DNA of 64,000 nt from Harmothoe impar (GCA_947462335.1 OX381709.1:84072622-84136621); one strand, 5' to 3'. Shown: positions 9,199 to 20,038, counted from the stretch's first letter. Notes: a model not told the origin generated them from the sequence alone. Numbers and translations are program-made.

Positions 9199-9683
9199 TT
9201 CTCTTGAATCTATTAACAGCTCACATTTTTTTTCTTAGATGACATCTGACAGCTGCTTGCTAGGCTAAGATATTGTTAAATAAACAACTTGGAAAGCTAA
9301 TTACAGTTTTCTGGCTTGAAATATAGTCTTTCAACAGACTTTTTTTCTCATCTTACACAGAGGCAAATATCAGAGACACCCAATGGCGCTTAAACTGCTC
9401 TCAGCCAAGGGTCGGGCACTGCTGGACTATAATAGACGGGTCAAGGACCGTTCTACTGTGGGTCAGGCTAGGTCGGACATTCAATAACGCAACTTTAGCA
9501 AAACTTGCTTGAAAGTCTGACCATGCGAGATCCTTATGCCCCAGTCTGTCAATGCTGTCCAGACTTTCAAGCAAGGTTGTCAAAGACCTACCTGTCATTG
9601 AATGTCTGACTTAGCCTGCCTGACCCTCAGTAGAACGGTCCTTGACTCATCTATTATAGTCCAGCAGCGCCCGACCCTTGTAT
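9199..9683. other. Element 2 interior with an imperfect inverted repeat
   Basis: 9404-9490 (AAGGGTCGGGCACTGCTGG onward) is repeated in inverted form at 9598-9683, about 110 bp apart. Element 1 has a single copy (2763-2850), so element 2 carries a local inverted duplication. No gene is recognised. Confidence 0.6.
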
Positions 9684-10132
9684 CAGGTCCGGGAAATGGA
9701 GGAAAACCCTCCCCAGAGCCGTTATTTACACCAGTGTCAATTTTCACAACGCAGGTAGGTGTGAAAACACTGCAGGGCTCACTGCCTACTGGGTGAAATG
9801 GAGGAGCACAGAGGGAAAGTCTATAGAAAAAGCTTATTTATATGTGATATCATGGTAATCACCTGTATGATTCACTATTCCCCATGTATGATTCAAGAGC
9901 ATACACTAATCTATCTTATGGGATATATACATTTAACAGCAAATTGATAGAAAATTCAGCAAATGGGTTATAAGAAAACCATTGCTAATTTTAGCCCTAC
10001 AGTGTTTCTGCTACAAGCAAAACCGTTGCTAATTCTAGCCCTGCAGTGTTTTCACACCTACCTGCGTTGTGAAAATTGACACTGGTGTAAATAACAGCTC
10101 TGGGGAGGGTTTTCCTCCATTTACCGGACCTG
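9684..10132. mobile_element. 449-bp TIR element inserted in element 2, TSD TGTAT
   Basis: It starts CAGGTCCGGGAAATGGAGG and ends with the near-complement CCGGACCTG. The arms are about 90 bp (9684-9775 and 10037-10132). It is flanked by TGTAT (9679-9683 and 10133-10137). Element 1 keeps the uninterrupted site. A 5-bp duplication does not fit the common MITE superfamilies well. It has no ORF. Confidence 0.85.
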
Positions 10133-10263
10133 TGTATGAGAGGGGTATTGACACCATTGGCTGACTCTGATAATTCGCCTGTGTGCACGAGGGGAGGAGA
10201 GGGTTTACAGCTTGCGCTTATAGAGCACTACTAGTGGAGGTTTGGATGAGGAGGCTATGACAT

Positions 10264-10432
10264 ATGATGTTTGTCTTAAAAAATAGCCATGGCGCATGTC
10301 GATGTCGCTTAATTATGCTCATATCTCATGTCGATTTTAAGAATTGCTCATGTCACCTGTCACTGTGTTTTTCAAGCTTCATGTCAAATGTCACTAGGCT
10401 TCATCTCGACTTTAGTGGTCCACACTGCTGCT
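10264..10432 (-). repeat. GACATG-family repeat, copy 4 (inverted)
   Basis: Reverse complement of copy 1, with CATGTC words and TTTAGTGGTCCACACTG at its right edge. Confidence 0.75.
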
Positions 10433-10790
10433 GCTGCTGCTGCTGCTGTCGGTGCTGCTGCTTGTGCTGCTTGTGCTGCTCATGCAGCAGCTGCTGGCTG
10501 CTTGTGCTGCTGCTGCTGCTGCTGACAGATGCTACTGCTTGTGCTACTGCTCGTGCAGCAGCTGCCAGCAGCTGCTGAAGCAGCTGTCAGCAGCTGCTGG
10601 CTGCTTGTGCTGCTGACAAGGTCATGGGGGCTGCTGCTGACGATGTCACGGATGCTGCTGACAAATGCTACGGCTTGTGCTGCTCGTGCTGCTTGTGCTG
10701 CTGAAGTCGCTGCCAGCTGCTTGTGCTGCACGTGCAGCTGCTGCTGAAGCCGCTGCTAGATGCTGCTGCTTGTGCTGCACGAGACTGAGT
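10428..10790. repeat. Imperfect CTG/GCT trinucleotide array
   Basis: Inverted equivalent of 2140-2412 but longer, with CTGCTGACAGATGCT-type higher-order units. It reads open on both strands; not called as coding. Confidence 0.85.
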
Positions 10791-10799
10791 AGCCGCTAT

Positions 10800-12170
10800 T
10801 CGGCGTTTCACTCCTTATGTACCCTGTCCTAGTTAATCCTCTTAAACGGCTGAAAAGGCTCTCTCAGCACAGAGACTCTACTCAATGTAAGAGATCAGTT
10901 AAGTAAGTTTTCACATGCCACCTGACTACTGCGGGAGGGTTTAGACTTAAGCAGCTAAGTGCACACACGTGTCTGTTAGAAAAGCTACCTGCACACCTGC
11001 CTTCCTTTTTTCACTAGTATTTACCCCCTGCCGACTTATAAGGCACCTATACACGCCTTCTTGCTTCTAGAGCTAAGCTGACTGGCAGCTATTTTAAAAG
11101 AGAATACTCGTTACCTGTATAACGGATAAGGGGGTTATGAGATTAGCGTGTGTATACAAAAAAAAACAAAAAAAAAGCTACAGGGGGCGCGTGTCTGTCT
11201 GTGAGGTAGAGACCATGTGGTAAGCGACTCAAGTGTAAAACAACAGCACCTCCTCTTGTCGCAGTGAGTGGTGTGGACGGCGGCTGGCTAGTTGAATTTA
11301 AGCGTCAGCTTGAAAGATAAGGCCAAATAAAAAAAAAGGTTTGTTTCAGGTCACCCGACCAACCCTAGCAAAACAGGGTCGACCCTACGTTTTTTTTTTA
11401 AGCAAGTTTGAAGAAAATTTCATATTTTTATACTTTTTGGGTCATTTTTAGAATTTCCACGGAGGATGGCTAGTACTTTCATGTTAAAAAAATAAAATAA
11501 AATAAAATAAAAATCCGACCTACCGACTCCAGTCTTTCTGCCCATGTTACCTGAAACATACCTTTTTATTTTTTTTTGGCTTAATCCGTTCACGGGCTGG
11601 CGCGTCACACCTGTCGTTAATCACCCCCTGTAGTCTTTGTATACACAGGTGACTCGGCTTTATCTCTTCACCAGCTATAATCCCATATACATGTAGCGCA
11701 CGTTACACTCGTTAATTCTCTTTTCATGCTGATGGATTAGGGGTGGAAGGGTTCAGGTGAAAAGCGATTTGATTCTCTCTGGAAGAGGGTTGGAGCTCTA
11801 GGTGAAAACAAGCTTAGAACATCCAGATTAGCTGCTCTCTCGGCTATATAAAGAGCTTCATTTTTTCTAATCTCTGCCCACTTCGTCTTGTTGTACACTA
11901 TCAGTCACGAGGCAGACGCTGGAAGTAGCAGATGTTTGCAGTATGGTTTACACAGAGGTTACCTGCTAATAGGATTTTGTCAGAATAGGGTGAGTTGCTA
12001 TTAAAATGAACATTTAAATGGGTTGTTAATATGGTATCTGATGTTAATGAGCTAACACCTAACATTGAGGATTATGACCTCCCAGAGGGGCGTCTCGCCA
12101 AATTCTCCAGTCTTGACTATAGTCTTAACTGTCTAAAGACTGTGGAGCACGTTAATGGGTGGTCTCCTTA
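10800..12170. other. Element 2 interior, inverted equivalent of 1-1144
   Basis: Starts at GGCGTTTCACTCC and runs to TGGGTGGTCTCCTTA, matching element 1 from 1144 back to 1. Carries MITE T2 at 11321-11580. No gene is recognised. Confidence 0.6.
11321..11580. mobile_element. Harbinger-type MITE T2 with demonstrable TAA target duplication
   Basis: GGCCAAATAAAAAAAAGGTT ... CCTTTTTATTTTTTTTTGGC. The left flank is GATAA and the right is TAATCC after a degraded GGCC. Element 1 shows the empty site as AAGATAATCCGT (rc of about 583-595). The inner TIR has GTTACCTGAAAC. Confidence 0.85.
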
Positions 12171-12557
12171 CTAATTTCACTTGACCAGGCCGGCAGGGTC
12201 AACTAGGCTAGGTAATTACAACCACAAGGGCGGCTACTCAACATGCAAGTAGACCTACTACTACGAGATTGTCTTTTGACCACTCTGCCGCAGCCTGCTA
12301 GTCTGGCGATTACATGCTCTAGTATAGTTCTCCGCTCTTTTCGTCAGATGACGCCACAATAGGGTTTTTGTACATTTCCACGATACTCGCGAACATTTTA
12401 AACGCATAATGACCTATAATAAGCAACAAAGCACACTTCTAATATATTGAATATAAGAAACATGTCAACGTTGTGTATTTCTGATAGAATGAGGCAGATT
12501 CTTTGAAATATCAACTAAACTATAGTGAGATTGAAAATACTACACCATATCTAAAGC

Positions 12558-12577
12558 GATATAAAAGCTATATAAAG
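12558..12577 (+). promoter_or_regulatory. Double TATA-like box in tandem unit 1
   Basis: GATATAAAAG followed directly by CTATATAAAG. The same pair lies near 13260-13279 in unit 2 and is degraded in unit 3. Confidence 0.35.
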
Positions 12578-12727
12578 TCAGAACCTCTGACGGATCGGTA
12601 GGATCACTCAACCATTCGTCCTCGAAAGCAACACAGGGTTCCCGTCCAACAGGACTTTGAGCCTTGACGCTTTTGAGGAGGATTGATCTCATGCTGCTTA
12701 ACATGTGGTGTAATTAATCAACACCGC

Positions 12728-12745
12728 GGCCCCTCTTTAGGGGCC
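12728..12745 (+). other. Stem-loop GGCCCCTCTTTAGGGGCC, copy 1
   Basis: A 7-bp stem with a CTTT loop, followed by ACACAATAAACAAAG. It recalls the histone-mRNA 3' stem-loop plus a purine-rich element, but the stem is one pair longer and the canonical sequence is not met. Confidence 0.4.
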
Positions 12746-12912
12746 ACACAATAAACAAAGAATAAAAAAGGGTAGGACTTAGGTTTAAAGTGAATCTCCC
12801 AGGATTTTGGCGAGGTCGACAAAGGAGGAGATAACAGATTAAACTGCAGGAGACTATACGCAAACCTTGATACTCTCAGAGGGGGAGCTCCATATTGCGG
12901 ACCTGTGGTCAA

Positions 12913-13620
12913 GGTAATTACAACCACAAGGGTGGCTACTCAACATGCAAGTAGACTTACTACTACGAGATTGTCTTTTGACCACTCTGCTGCCGCCTGC
13001 TGGTCTGGCCATTACATGCTCTAGTGTAGTTCTCCGCTCTTTTCGTCAGATGACGCCACAATAGGGTTTTTGTACATTTCCACGATACTCGCGAACATTT
13101 TAAACGCATAATGACCTATAATAAGCAACAAAGCACACTTCTAATATATTGAATATAAGAAACATGTCAACGCTGTGTATTTCTGATAGAATGAGGCAGA
13201 TTCTTTGAAATATCAACTAAACTATAGTGAGATTGAAAATACTACACCATATCTAAAGCGATATAAAAGCTATATAAAGTCAGAACTTCTCACGGAACGG
13301 CATCTGCAACAGATCACTCAACCAGGTGTCTTGAAATGCCACACAGGGTTCCCGTCCAACAGGACTCTGAGCCTTGTCGCTTTTGAGGAAGGTTTGATCT
13401 CATGTTGCTTAACATGTGGTGTAATTAATCAACACCGCGGCCCCTCTTTAGGGGCCACACAATAAACAAAGAATAAAAAGGGTAGACCTTAGGTTTAAAG
13501 TGAATCTCCCAGGATTTTGGCGAAGTCGACAAAGGGGTAGATAACAGATTAACCTGCAAGAGACTATACGCAAACCTTGATACTCTCAGAGGGGGAGTCT
13601 CATTTTGCGGACTTGTGGTC
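12913..13620. repeat. 702-bp tandem unit 2
   Basis: Nearly identical to unit 1 across its length. It differs mainly around 13285-13345 (short substitutions) and at its end. Stem-loop at 13439-13456 and AATAAA follow as in unit 1. Confidence 0.8.
13439..13456 (+). other. Stem-loop GGCCCCTCTTTAGGGGCC, copy 2
   Basis: Identical to copy 1 with the same ACACAATAAACAAAG downstream. Confidence 0.4.
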
Positions 13621-14660
13621 AGATCTATCCCTTCTAGGGGGCAGGTTGCATGTCGTAAATGTCTACTACAGACATTGGGATATATTGTTAATCTTACTCT
13701 AGGGTCTCCATAATTAGACCCTGAATCCGTTGTTAAACGGGTGTGAGGGGGTGGTAACTAATACTTATGAGATGTTAGCTTAGTTCATAGTCTCCTTACC
13801 AATTTTCACTTGACCAGGCTGGCAGAGCCAACTAGTCTAGGTAATTATAGCCACAAGGGCGGCTACTCAAGATCTAAGTAGACCTACTACTACGAGATTG
13901 TCTTTTTGGTCCTTCTGCTGCTTAGTTATTACATCCTCCAGTCTAGCTCGCCACACCCTTTGAGCAGCACCACCATTGCCTCGGTAAAAGTGTAGGGTGT
14001 GTGCTTTCCACCTTCAGGTATCCATAGATTCGATCACTATCACCCCCCTTGAAATGACTTCAGCTGTTAATTAGGGCGTAAAGCCACCAACCAAGTCCCT
14101 GTCAAAAGATGTGAATAATGAAACGCGCTAGTATAGTTCTCCGCTCTTTCGTCAGATGGTGCCACAATAGGGGTTTTGTACATTCCTACGATGCTCGCGA
14201 ACATTTCAACGCATAATGAGCTACATAGGCAACAAAGCGCGCTTCTAATATATTAAAATATAAAAAACAATTCAATATTGTGTATTTCTGATAGAAATGA
14301 GGCGGTTTCCTTAAATACCAACTAAACTATAGCGAGATGAAAAATACCACACCATATCTAAGGCTTTATAAAAAACTATAGAAAGTCAGAACCTCACACG
14401 GATCAGCATTCTGTTTGCAACGGATCACCCCTGACCCACTGGTCCTCGCATGCCACACACGGCTCTGCCGTGTTTGAGCTTTGAGGTATCACCCATCAAG
14501 TGATCCATGCTGCCCAACATGAAGCGTAATTAATAGCTGCTGTTGCATAGCACAGTGGCAGCATCTAACTAACTCTAAAGAGTTAGTCGGCCCCTCTTTA
14601 GGGGCCACACAATAAACAAAGAATACCCTGAATCTGGGACCTGCGGGCGAGGGCCCCAAC
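13621..14660. repeat. Diverged third copy of the tandem unit
   Basis: 13783-13860 repeats the sequence that precedes unit 1 (CTCCTTACCAATTTTCACTTGACCAGGC; compare 12166). 13850-14660 follows the unit order with a 200-bp insert (about 13930-14125). It ends with the stem-loop at 14589-14606 followed by AATAAA. The TATA region is mutated. Confidence 0.65.
14589..14606 (+). other. Stem-loop GGCCCCTCTTTAGGGGCC, copy 3
   Basis: Unchanged although the surrounding unit has diverged, and followed by ACACAATAAACAAAGAAT. A second small hairpin (AACTCTAAAGAGTT) lies just upstream at about 14572-14585. Confidence 0.45.
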
Positions 14661-15783
14661 TGTGAAGTCATTATTGGCCACATTGGTAATATCAATTAAA
14701 ACTTTAGACAACACCCACCTTAAGTATCATTAACGGACAATATCAATGAACTCAGCATCCGCCTGGTTACCACATTTAGCACCAATTTTACAACTCACAG
14801 GAGCCACACTAGCCTCACCGCGCTTTTTATTGCTCTGCTGATTTCTCCAATCCAAAACATGAGGTATCTAGTCTAGCTGTGAGCTCATTGGGCTAAACAA
14901 AAAAATAATCCGTGTTCAGGTAACATGGTCCAAAAAAAAATAGGGTAGGTCTACGTCGCCTAAGGCGACGAAAGCGCGTCAAAGCGTTTACAGGGTTCGA
15001 GCCCGTGAGCTGCTCCTTGGGGCTGCAAAAAACGCTTAGACACTGAAATCCCATAGGGAAAAAATTTTGGGTTTTTGGACTTTAGGCCTTAATTTGAGGG
15101 TGATCCCGGGCTGATAGAAAAATAATTCTTGGACGAGCGGATAGCTCTGGATCTCTTTTATCTAAAACAGCGAAAAATTGATTATGGTTTCGCCGCAATT
15201 CATCCGACGGGGGGTAATCAGCCCCCCCCTCTGCCAATCAAGGCAGTGAATCTTGGCGACCGTGCGATCACTCACGGCCACCGCGACGAACCGACAGAAG
15301 AGATCGGCATCTTAGTATGATTCGTGTGACCTACTTAGAGGCTCACACGGTGGAGGTGTGTCCGGCGTTCGGCGCGCTGATTGGCTACTGGTGGGAGGCG
15401 CTGTGCCGCGTCAAGAACTTCACCTATTTGGGGCGGCTGTTAAAGGCGCACTGAGTTGAGGTGCACCTTTAAGCAAGAGCGCGATCCGGCCTAGTCTTGC
15501 GGACCTCTGTTTAGAGAGTGTAGCAAGCGGCTATGTCGCGCTCTCCAACCACAGGCTTAACAGTGGTCCGCAAGACGCGTGCACACACAGACCGAACAGA
15601 CACACACAGACCCACACACCCACACACTCCTATCAGTGAGACGTCTAGCAGATTCGGGAGAGGCGACCAGGGAGGTACTCTCGGCTAGCGGCCACTAATT
15701 GCCTGTTTAGATAAGGCACAGAAACAAGGGTGATGACAGACTACGTGTTCAAGCAGCCAACATGCCCTGACACTTGATAATGG
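14661..15783. other. Element 2 interior, unassigned
   Basis: Contains a Harbinger-type MITE fragment at about 14890-14965 (TTCAGGTAACATGG), a GTCGCCTAAGGCGAC hairpin near 14973, a TCTTGCGGAC / GTCCGCAAGA inverted pair (about 15497 and 15565), and (CACACA)n at 15582-15632. No gene is recognised. Confidence 0.45.
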
Positions 15784-16003
15784 ATGTGGACCGCTAAATT
15801 CGATATGGTGACATGACCATTTCTTATAATCGACAAACGACATGAGGTCTAATGACAAGTGACATGAGGCCCAAAAAATCATAGTGACAGGTGACATGAA
15901 CATTTCTTAAAATCGACATGGGATATGAACATTATTAAGTGACATTGTCATGTGACATGGTCATTTTCTAAGATCGACATTCGACATGGGGACCCCCTAT
16001 CCA
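15784..16003 (+). repeat. GACATG-family repeat, copy 5
   Basis: Begins TGTGGACCGCTAAATTCGAT like copy 1 and ends GACATGGGGACCCCC like copy 3, so it appears to be a near-full-length member. Confidence 0.75.
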
Positions 16004-17641
16004 GAGCCCCTTGATAGATGACAGCTGTTGTGTGTAAGAAAAGTGTATGCCTCACAATCAAAAGATGATAAAAGGCTTTATCCCACTCGATGTGGGTTTT
16101 GAATCAAATATCAAGGGATCAAATATCAGATCGATATTTGACGTCGTCAAGTGATATCTGACGTTGTCAATCACTTTTACTATGTAGTCAAGGTCGTAAA
16201 AACAGAGCCCCCTGATTGGTCAACAGCATGAATGAAAGTTGCATCTCAAACTTTTAATACTCGGTATGGGGCCCCGTGGGGCTGGGACCAATATTTGCAA
16301 TTTTCGGAAATACTGTCGAGAATTTCTAGATGGAAACACCTTGTCTGGGGTAATTTGACCTCTACTCTTCGATATTCAAGTAATACTCAAGCTATTCTGA
16401 CTCTAAACATGAGTAAAACGGTCATTTACCAGCGTTATCGGCAGCGCCGACATCAACAACTGCTGATCTCCCTTGGTTACATGACCCAGCTCCGTTTCTA
16501 AGGCCTCATGGATCGGGGCCCTGAAGGGGGATCTGCAGAGGCCCTATATCGGGCCCTAGATATGTACATTATATTAATATCTCATAACTTAATTTACTCT
16601 AAAATCTTTTGATAGTTCATAACCTTGACCCTTATCTCCTTTTCTCGCGGGATAAAGATAGAATTTGGTTGTTGGCGTGGCCTCTCGTAGATATCTGCTC
16701 TTCTCCACGGCACCTCTCGAGCCCCCTGCGGGGCCTCTAGGGGCTGCTAGACGTCTCTCTGCTATGTAGTGTGGGATGTAAAAGAACCCTTGTCTCGGTA
16801 AAAGGGCCAATAGATTCGATCACCATCACCGCTCTTGAAATGACCATAGCTGTTAACTAAGGCGTAAAGCAACCCACACACCCACACACCCACACACCCA
16901 CACATTTTTCTGTATGAGCCTTCAGACCTCAAGCTGCTCAGTGTACGGGACTAGGTTTTGTCATAGGCCCTACGGACGCTACTCAAGGTAAAAATAAGAG
17001 AGCTGTCTCACCATGACATTGGGCTGGCTGTAGTTTTTTATGTTTCGGTACCTACAACCAAAACAGCCAGTACCCGCCCCAGGGCTTCATGTCGCACGCG
17101 GGAAAAGTATAACGGTGGCGCCAACTGTCGGAATAGCGGGTACACTACGTCAGTAGTTCTTTTGTTCTCCGCTGAGTGACTGGGCGAAATGTAGTCGGTA
17201 GCTCTATTTTCTGTGCACTGTTCTGTTCATTTTCTACACTTAACACTTAAATAGACCGCGTGTTTGTACAAGCTAACCGTTTTTATCAGTGCAAAAATTA
17301 AATAAGCATCGGATAGAACACTAAAAAATGAGAAAGTAATCCGGCGCTTAGTATAAGGCACCAGTTTTATCATGAGACACCGAAAGTCTGGTTTTTTTAA
17401 GGTGGATAAGACAGTCGACTGAGAGCTCCAAACTAACCAAAAACGTACCAGAGGGAGAACGTACCCGACAGGGCAGGGGCCTTCTACACCCCGGCTCTGA
17501 TTGATGAGCAAGCGACAAGTGCTACAGAGGGCCTATTCCTCTTTTGAGGTGGGCCCGAAATTGAACAAAAGAATAAACTCAAGAAAAAGCCTTAGGCTTA
17601 AAAGAGTTGTAGATACTGATTTTAACGAAGAAGTCACATTC
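16004..17641. other. Element 2 interior, unassigned
   Basis: 16794-16873 repeats 13979-14083 (CTCGGTAAAAG ... AGATTCGATCAC). There is a (CCCACACA)n tract at 16872-16905. TGGCGCCAACTGTCGG near 17116 recalls a primer-binding site next to an LTR edge, but no LTR pair is found. No gene is recognised. Confidence 0.45.
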
Positions 17642-18349
17642 ATTAGTTTACAAATAGCCCGTGTAAGTACGCCCATGTCTTGCTTATTTCTCATAGGGTT
17701 GTAAGATAGTCACATCATGATGCACATCATCATAAACGCGATCATGATACCTTTCATGGTAAGTATACTCGCCTCTCTGCCCTCTCTTTTAGAGAGGGCA
17801 GAGAAGCGAGTCTCACTCTTAAAAAACCCTGCCCCTCCCCCCCCTCCCCCCCTCCCCCCCCATGCATCTTAAAGAGTGCCCCCCAGAGTGCCCCTCTCCC
17901 CCTAGAAAAAAAGAGCCACATTTTTAAATTATTTTTTAGCAAGCTTTTTTCAGCTTGCTTTTTTTTTCTTTTTTTAAATTTATTTATCCATCAAAATCTC
18001 AAGTGACTTATTTTGAAAGCCAACCTAGTAGTCACGTGACCCCCTTAAGTAGGTCACTTCCCGTCACGTGACCTATTTGAATTTCCCGCCAACATGGTGG
18101 TCACGTGACCCTCTTAAGTAGGTCACTTCCGGTCACGTGACCTATTTGAATTTACCGCCCAAAGGTCACGTGACCGGAAGTAGGTCACTTCCGGTCACGT
18201 GACCTATTTGAATTTCCCGCCAAAAGGGAGGCCTCTCATTGGCTGCTTTTGAATTTCCCGCCAAAAGGGAGGCCTCTGATTGGCTGCAGGTCGATTGAGT
18301 AATAAACAGTACTTAACTATAGTCCCGTTCCGATACATACAATACTACT
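17642..18349. repeat. Right TIR of element 2, 708 bp
   Basis: Inverted equivalent of 8491-9198, ending CATACAATACTACT. It carries the same motif array at 18029-18290, with one E2F-like site changed to TTTACCGCC. Confidence 0.9.
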
Positions 18350-18355
18350 GACATA

Positions 18356-18406
18356 TAACGTAATATAACGTTATAAAATGGTGTATAACGTTAATTGTTT
18401 ACTGGG
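18356..18406 (+). mobile_element. CGTT-family MITE, right half, split by element 2
   Basis: Continues from 8490 after the GACATA duplication and ends ATTGTTTACTGGG, followed by TA. Confidence 0.9.
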
Positions 18407-19824
18407 TATAGCCTACTGTCAATAGGATACCCTTTTTTTGTAATTTAAGGTACTTAATTTGGGGTGATGTCCACACATGGTCACTATAGAAAACAGAGAG
18501 TGCCCCCCCCCCTGGGTACTGCACGCCCGGCTGAGGACTGGTCCTGGTTCTGGTCCTGGTACCTCTCCTCCTCTGTCAGCTAGTGGGAGCTGCTCTCCGC
18601 GTGCTGCTCCCTCCCGGGGGGGATCACTCTCCCAGATTTCGATACCATGTGTGAACACAATTTCAAGGGATGGGGTCCGTTTTTGGGCCATGGGCACGGG
18701 GTAAGGAGTGCTTTTTGGGCAGATTTGGAGGGAAAGGGGTACATTTTAGACCATTTGAGAGTTTACAAGGGGAAATTTTGACCTTTTTGCTATCATATTT
18801 AATGATCACCCATAATGTAGTATATTTTTTTTATAGTCACCCGTGATAAGGGTATTTTTCTCATGGTCTCCATTGATTGAGATATGATTTCTGGTCAAAT
18901 TCCCAAAAAAGGGTGCTATTTTGTAGATTTTTCTCCCGTGATAAGGGTACAAAATTTAAGGTGATGTTCACACATAGTTACTATAGAAAGTATAGGGAGT
19001 GCCCCCCCCCCCCCCAGGGGTTCTCCCTCCATGAGCAGCTTAGGACCAGAACCAGTGGAGGTGGCCTGGGACGCTGGATCTCCACCAGCCGCCTACTGGT
19101 GTGTAGAGCGTGTAGGGGCTCTCACCAAGAGATAACCACGCAGCCCAGGGTGTCTTAGATTGTTTTCATCGGAATGTGTGGTCATGGGACTTAAATCTGA
19201 CCCATATAGGTGTGTTGCGATTTCTAGAAATATAACCCCATTCCTGTGTAAATTCTGGAAAAAGCATGCCCATATTTGTGCAAGGTCTCTATGCTTGGAT
19301 CCTGATACCCCATACCAATGGCTAAGTATACATTTTGATATTTCTGATTAAAGAATTATATCATATACTGTAGTTCAAAGGGGAAAAGGAAGAGTTAAGC
19401 AGTTAAGCTTGTGAGTCAGTCCTAGATACCACACCCATATAGGAATAGTGGAGGTTATCCCTAAAAAGCATACCCATATAGGTGTACACCACTCCACTCC
19501 CTTGAGGCTAAAAAAGAACCCATATCACTCCAAATTATGACCAGTCCTCAAGGTATGGTTGGAGCTGAGACACCCCCCCCCCCGGGGCATGAATGCACAG
19601 CTCACCAAAGCAGTCCCCAAAAAGAGATCACCAGTGCTCCTATCTTAACCTGGGTGTCACACTTTGCTTTGTACTCTTGTAAAAATTAACCATGTTTGAA
19701 TCATTATGTTCTATTCGATCTTTCTTCCATCACAATCGTTCACAAGAAGGGTGACTGTCTAGTAGGTCGTCAATGCATATTACAAAATAGACAAAATGAG
19801 AATAGACAGGGCTTGATAAGCGCC
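18407..19824. other. Noncoding spacer with a recurring C-run family
   Basis: Two related blocks (about 18470-18700 and 18965-19060) share CACACAT.GT(C/T)ACTATAGAAA ... AGTGCCCCCCCC. The same family is at 8190-8392 on the other side of element 2. 19430-19580 has further C-runs. No gene is recognised. Confidence 0.45.
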
Positions 19825-20038
19825 TACCGTATTCAACGTAATAAGCGCACACCCCCTAATAAGCGCACACCCCTAATAAGCGCACACCCCTAATAAGCGC
19901 ACACACCCCCTTTTTTGGCCGATTTTTAGACTATAAATAACCAAAAACAATTTTTACCACAATTAAACTCTTAACTACTAAAAGGTGTCCATAATCATTT
20001 TTTAAGCGCACTGTGCGCTTATTACGTCGAATACGGTA
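19825..20038. mobile_element. TACCGTATT-type MITE H1
   Basis: TIR TACCGTATTCAACGTAATAA / TTATTACGTCGAATACGGTA. The interior has four AATAAGCGCACACCCC repeats. Related copies are at 42276-42447, 52565-52744 (diverged) and 58993-59188 (diverged). Confidence 0.8.

Larger units (their letters stand above)
12211..12912. repeat. 702-bp tandem unit 1 (TATA box to stem-loop and AATAAA)
   Basis: Begins GGTAATTACAACCACAAGGG. Contains a double TATA-like region at 12558-12577, a GGCCCC stem-loop at 12728-12745 and AATAAA at 12750-12755. The next unit begins at 12913. There is no long ORF. It resembles a short transcription unit or an LTR-like regulatory block; neither is proven. Confidence 0.7.
8491..18349. 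mobile_element. Polinton-like element 2, complete, 9,859 bp
   Basis: It starts AGTAGTATAGTATG and ends with the complement. It is flanked by the 6-bp direct repeat GACATA (8485-8490 and 18350-18355), and the target is a CGTT MITE whose empty version is known from paralogues. The TIRs are 708 bp each. Among eukaryotic transposons, a 6-bp target duplication with long TIRs of AG...CT type is typical of Polintons/Mavericks. At 9.9 kb it is shorter than autonomous members (about 15-20 kb). I see none of the family core genes, so it looks non-autonomous or gutted. Confidence 0.75.

Noticed and set aside
1..12170. A single giant palindrome or 12-kb element with 3.5-kb arms
   Set aside because: The inverted arms are better explained as two separate copies of one element: 8491-18349 has its own two TIRs and target duplication, and element 1 ends at 3540 with unrelated flank.
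12728..12745. True histone-mRNA 3' stem-loop
   Set aside because: Stem has seven pairs with CTTT loop and C instead of T at the sixth position; no histone coding sequence nearby.
15129..15320. 63-codon frame in element 2
   Set aside because: Short, no recognisable motif, overlaps hairpins and repeats; no support.
16232..16501. 89-codon frame in element 2
   Set aside because: Composition is not low-complexity, but there is no recognisable motif and no second copy to compare; left uncalled.
17110..17135. Primer-binding-site-like TGGCGCCAACTGTC, suggesting an LTR retrotransposon
   Set aside because: No second LTR, polypurine tract or gag/pol sequence found; TGGCGACC at 15252 and GGCCCCAACTGTG at 14649 are equally isolated.
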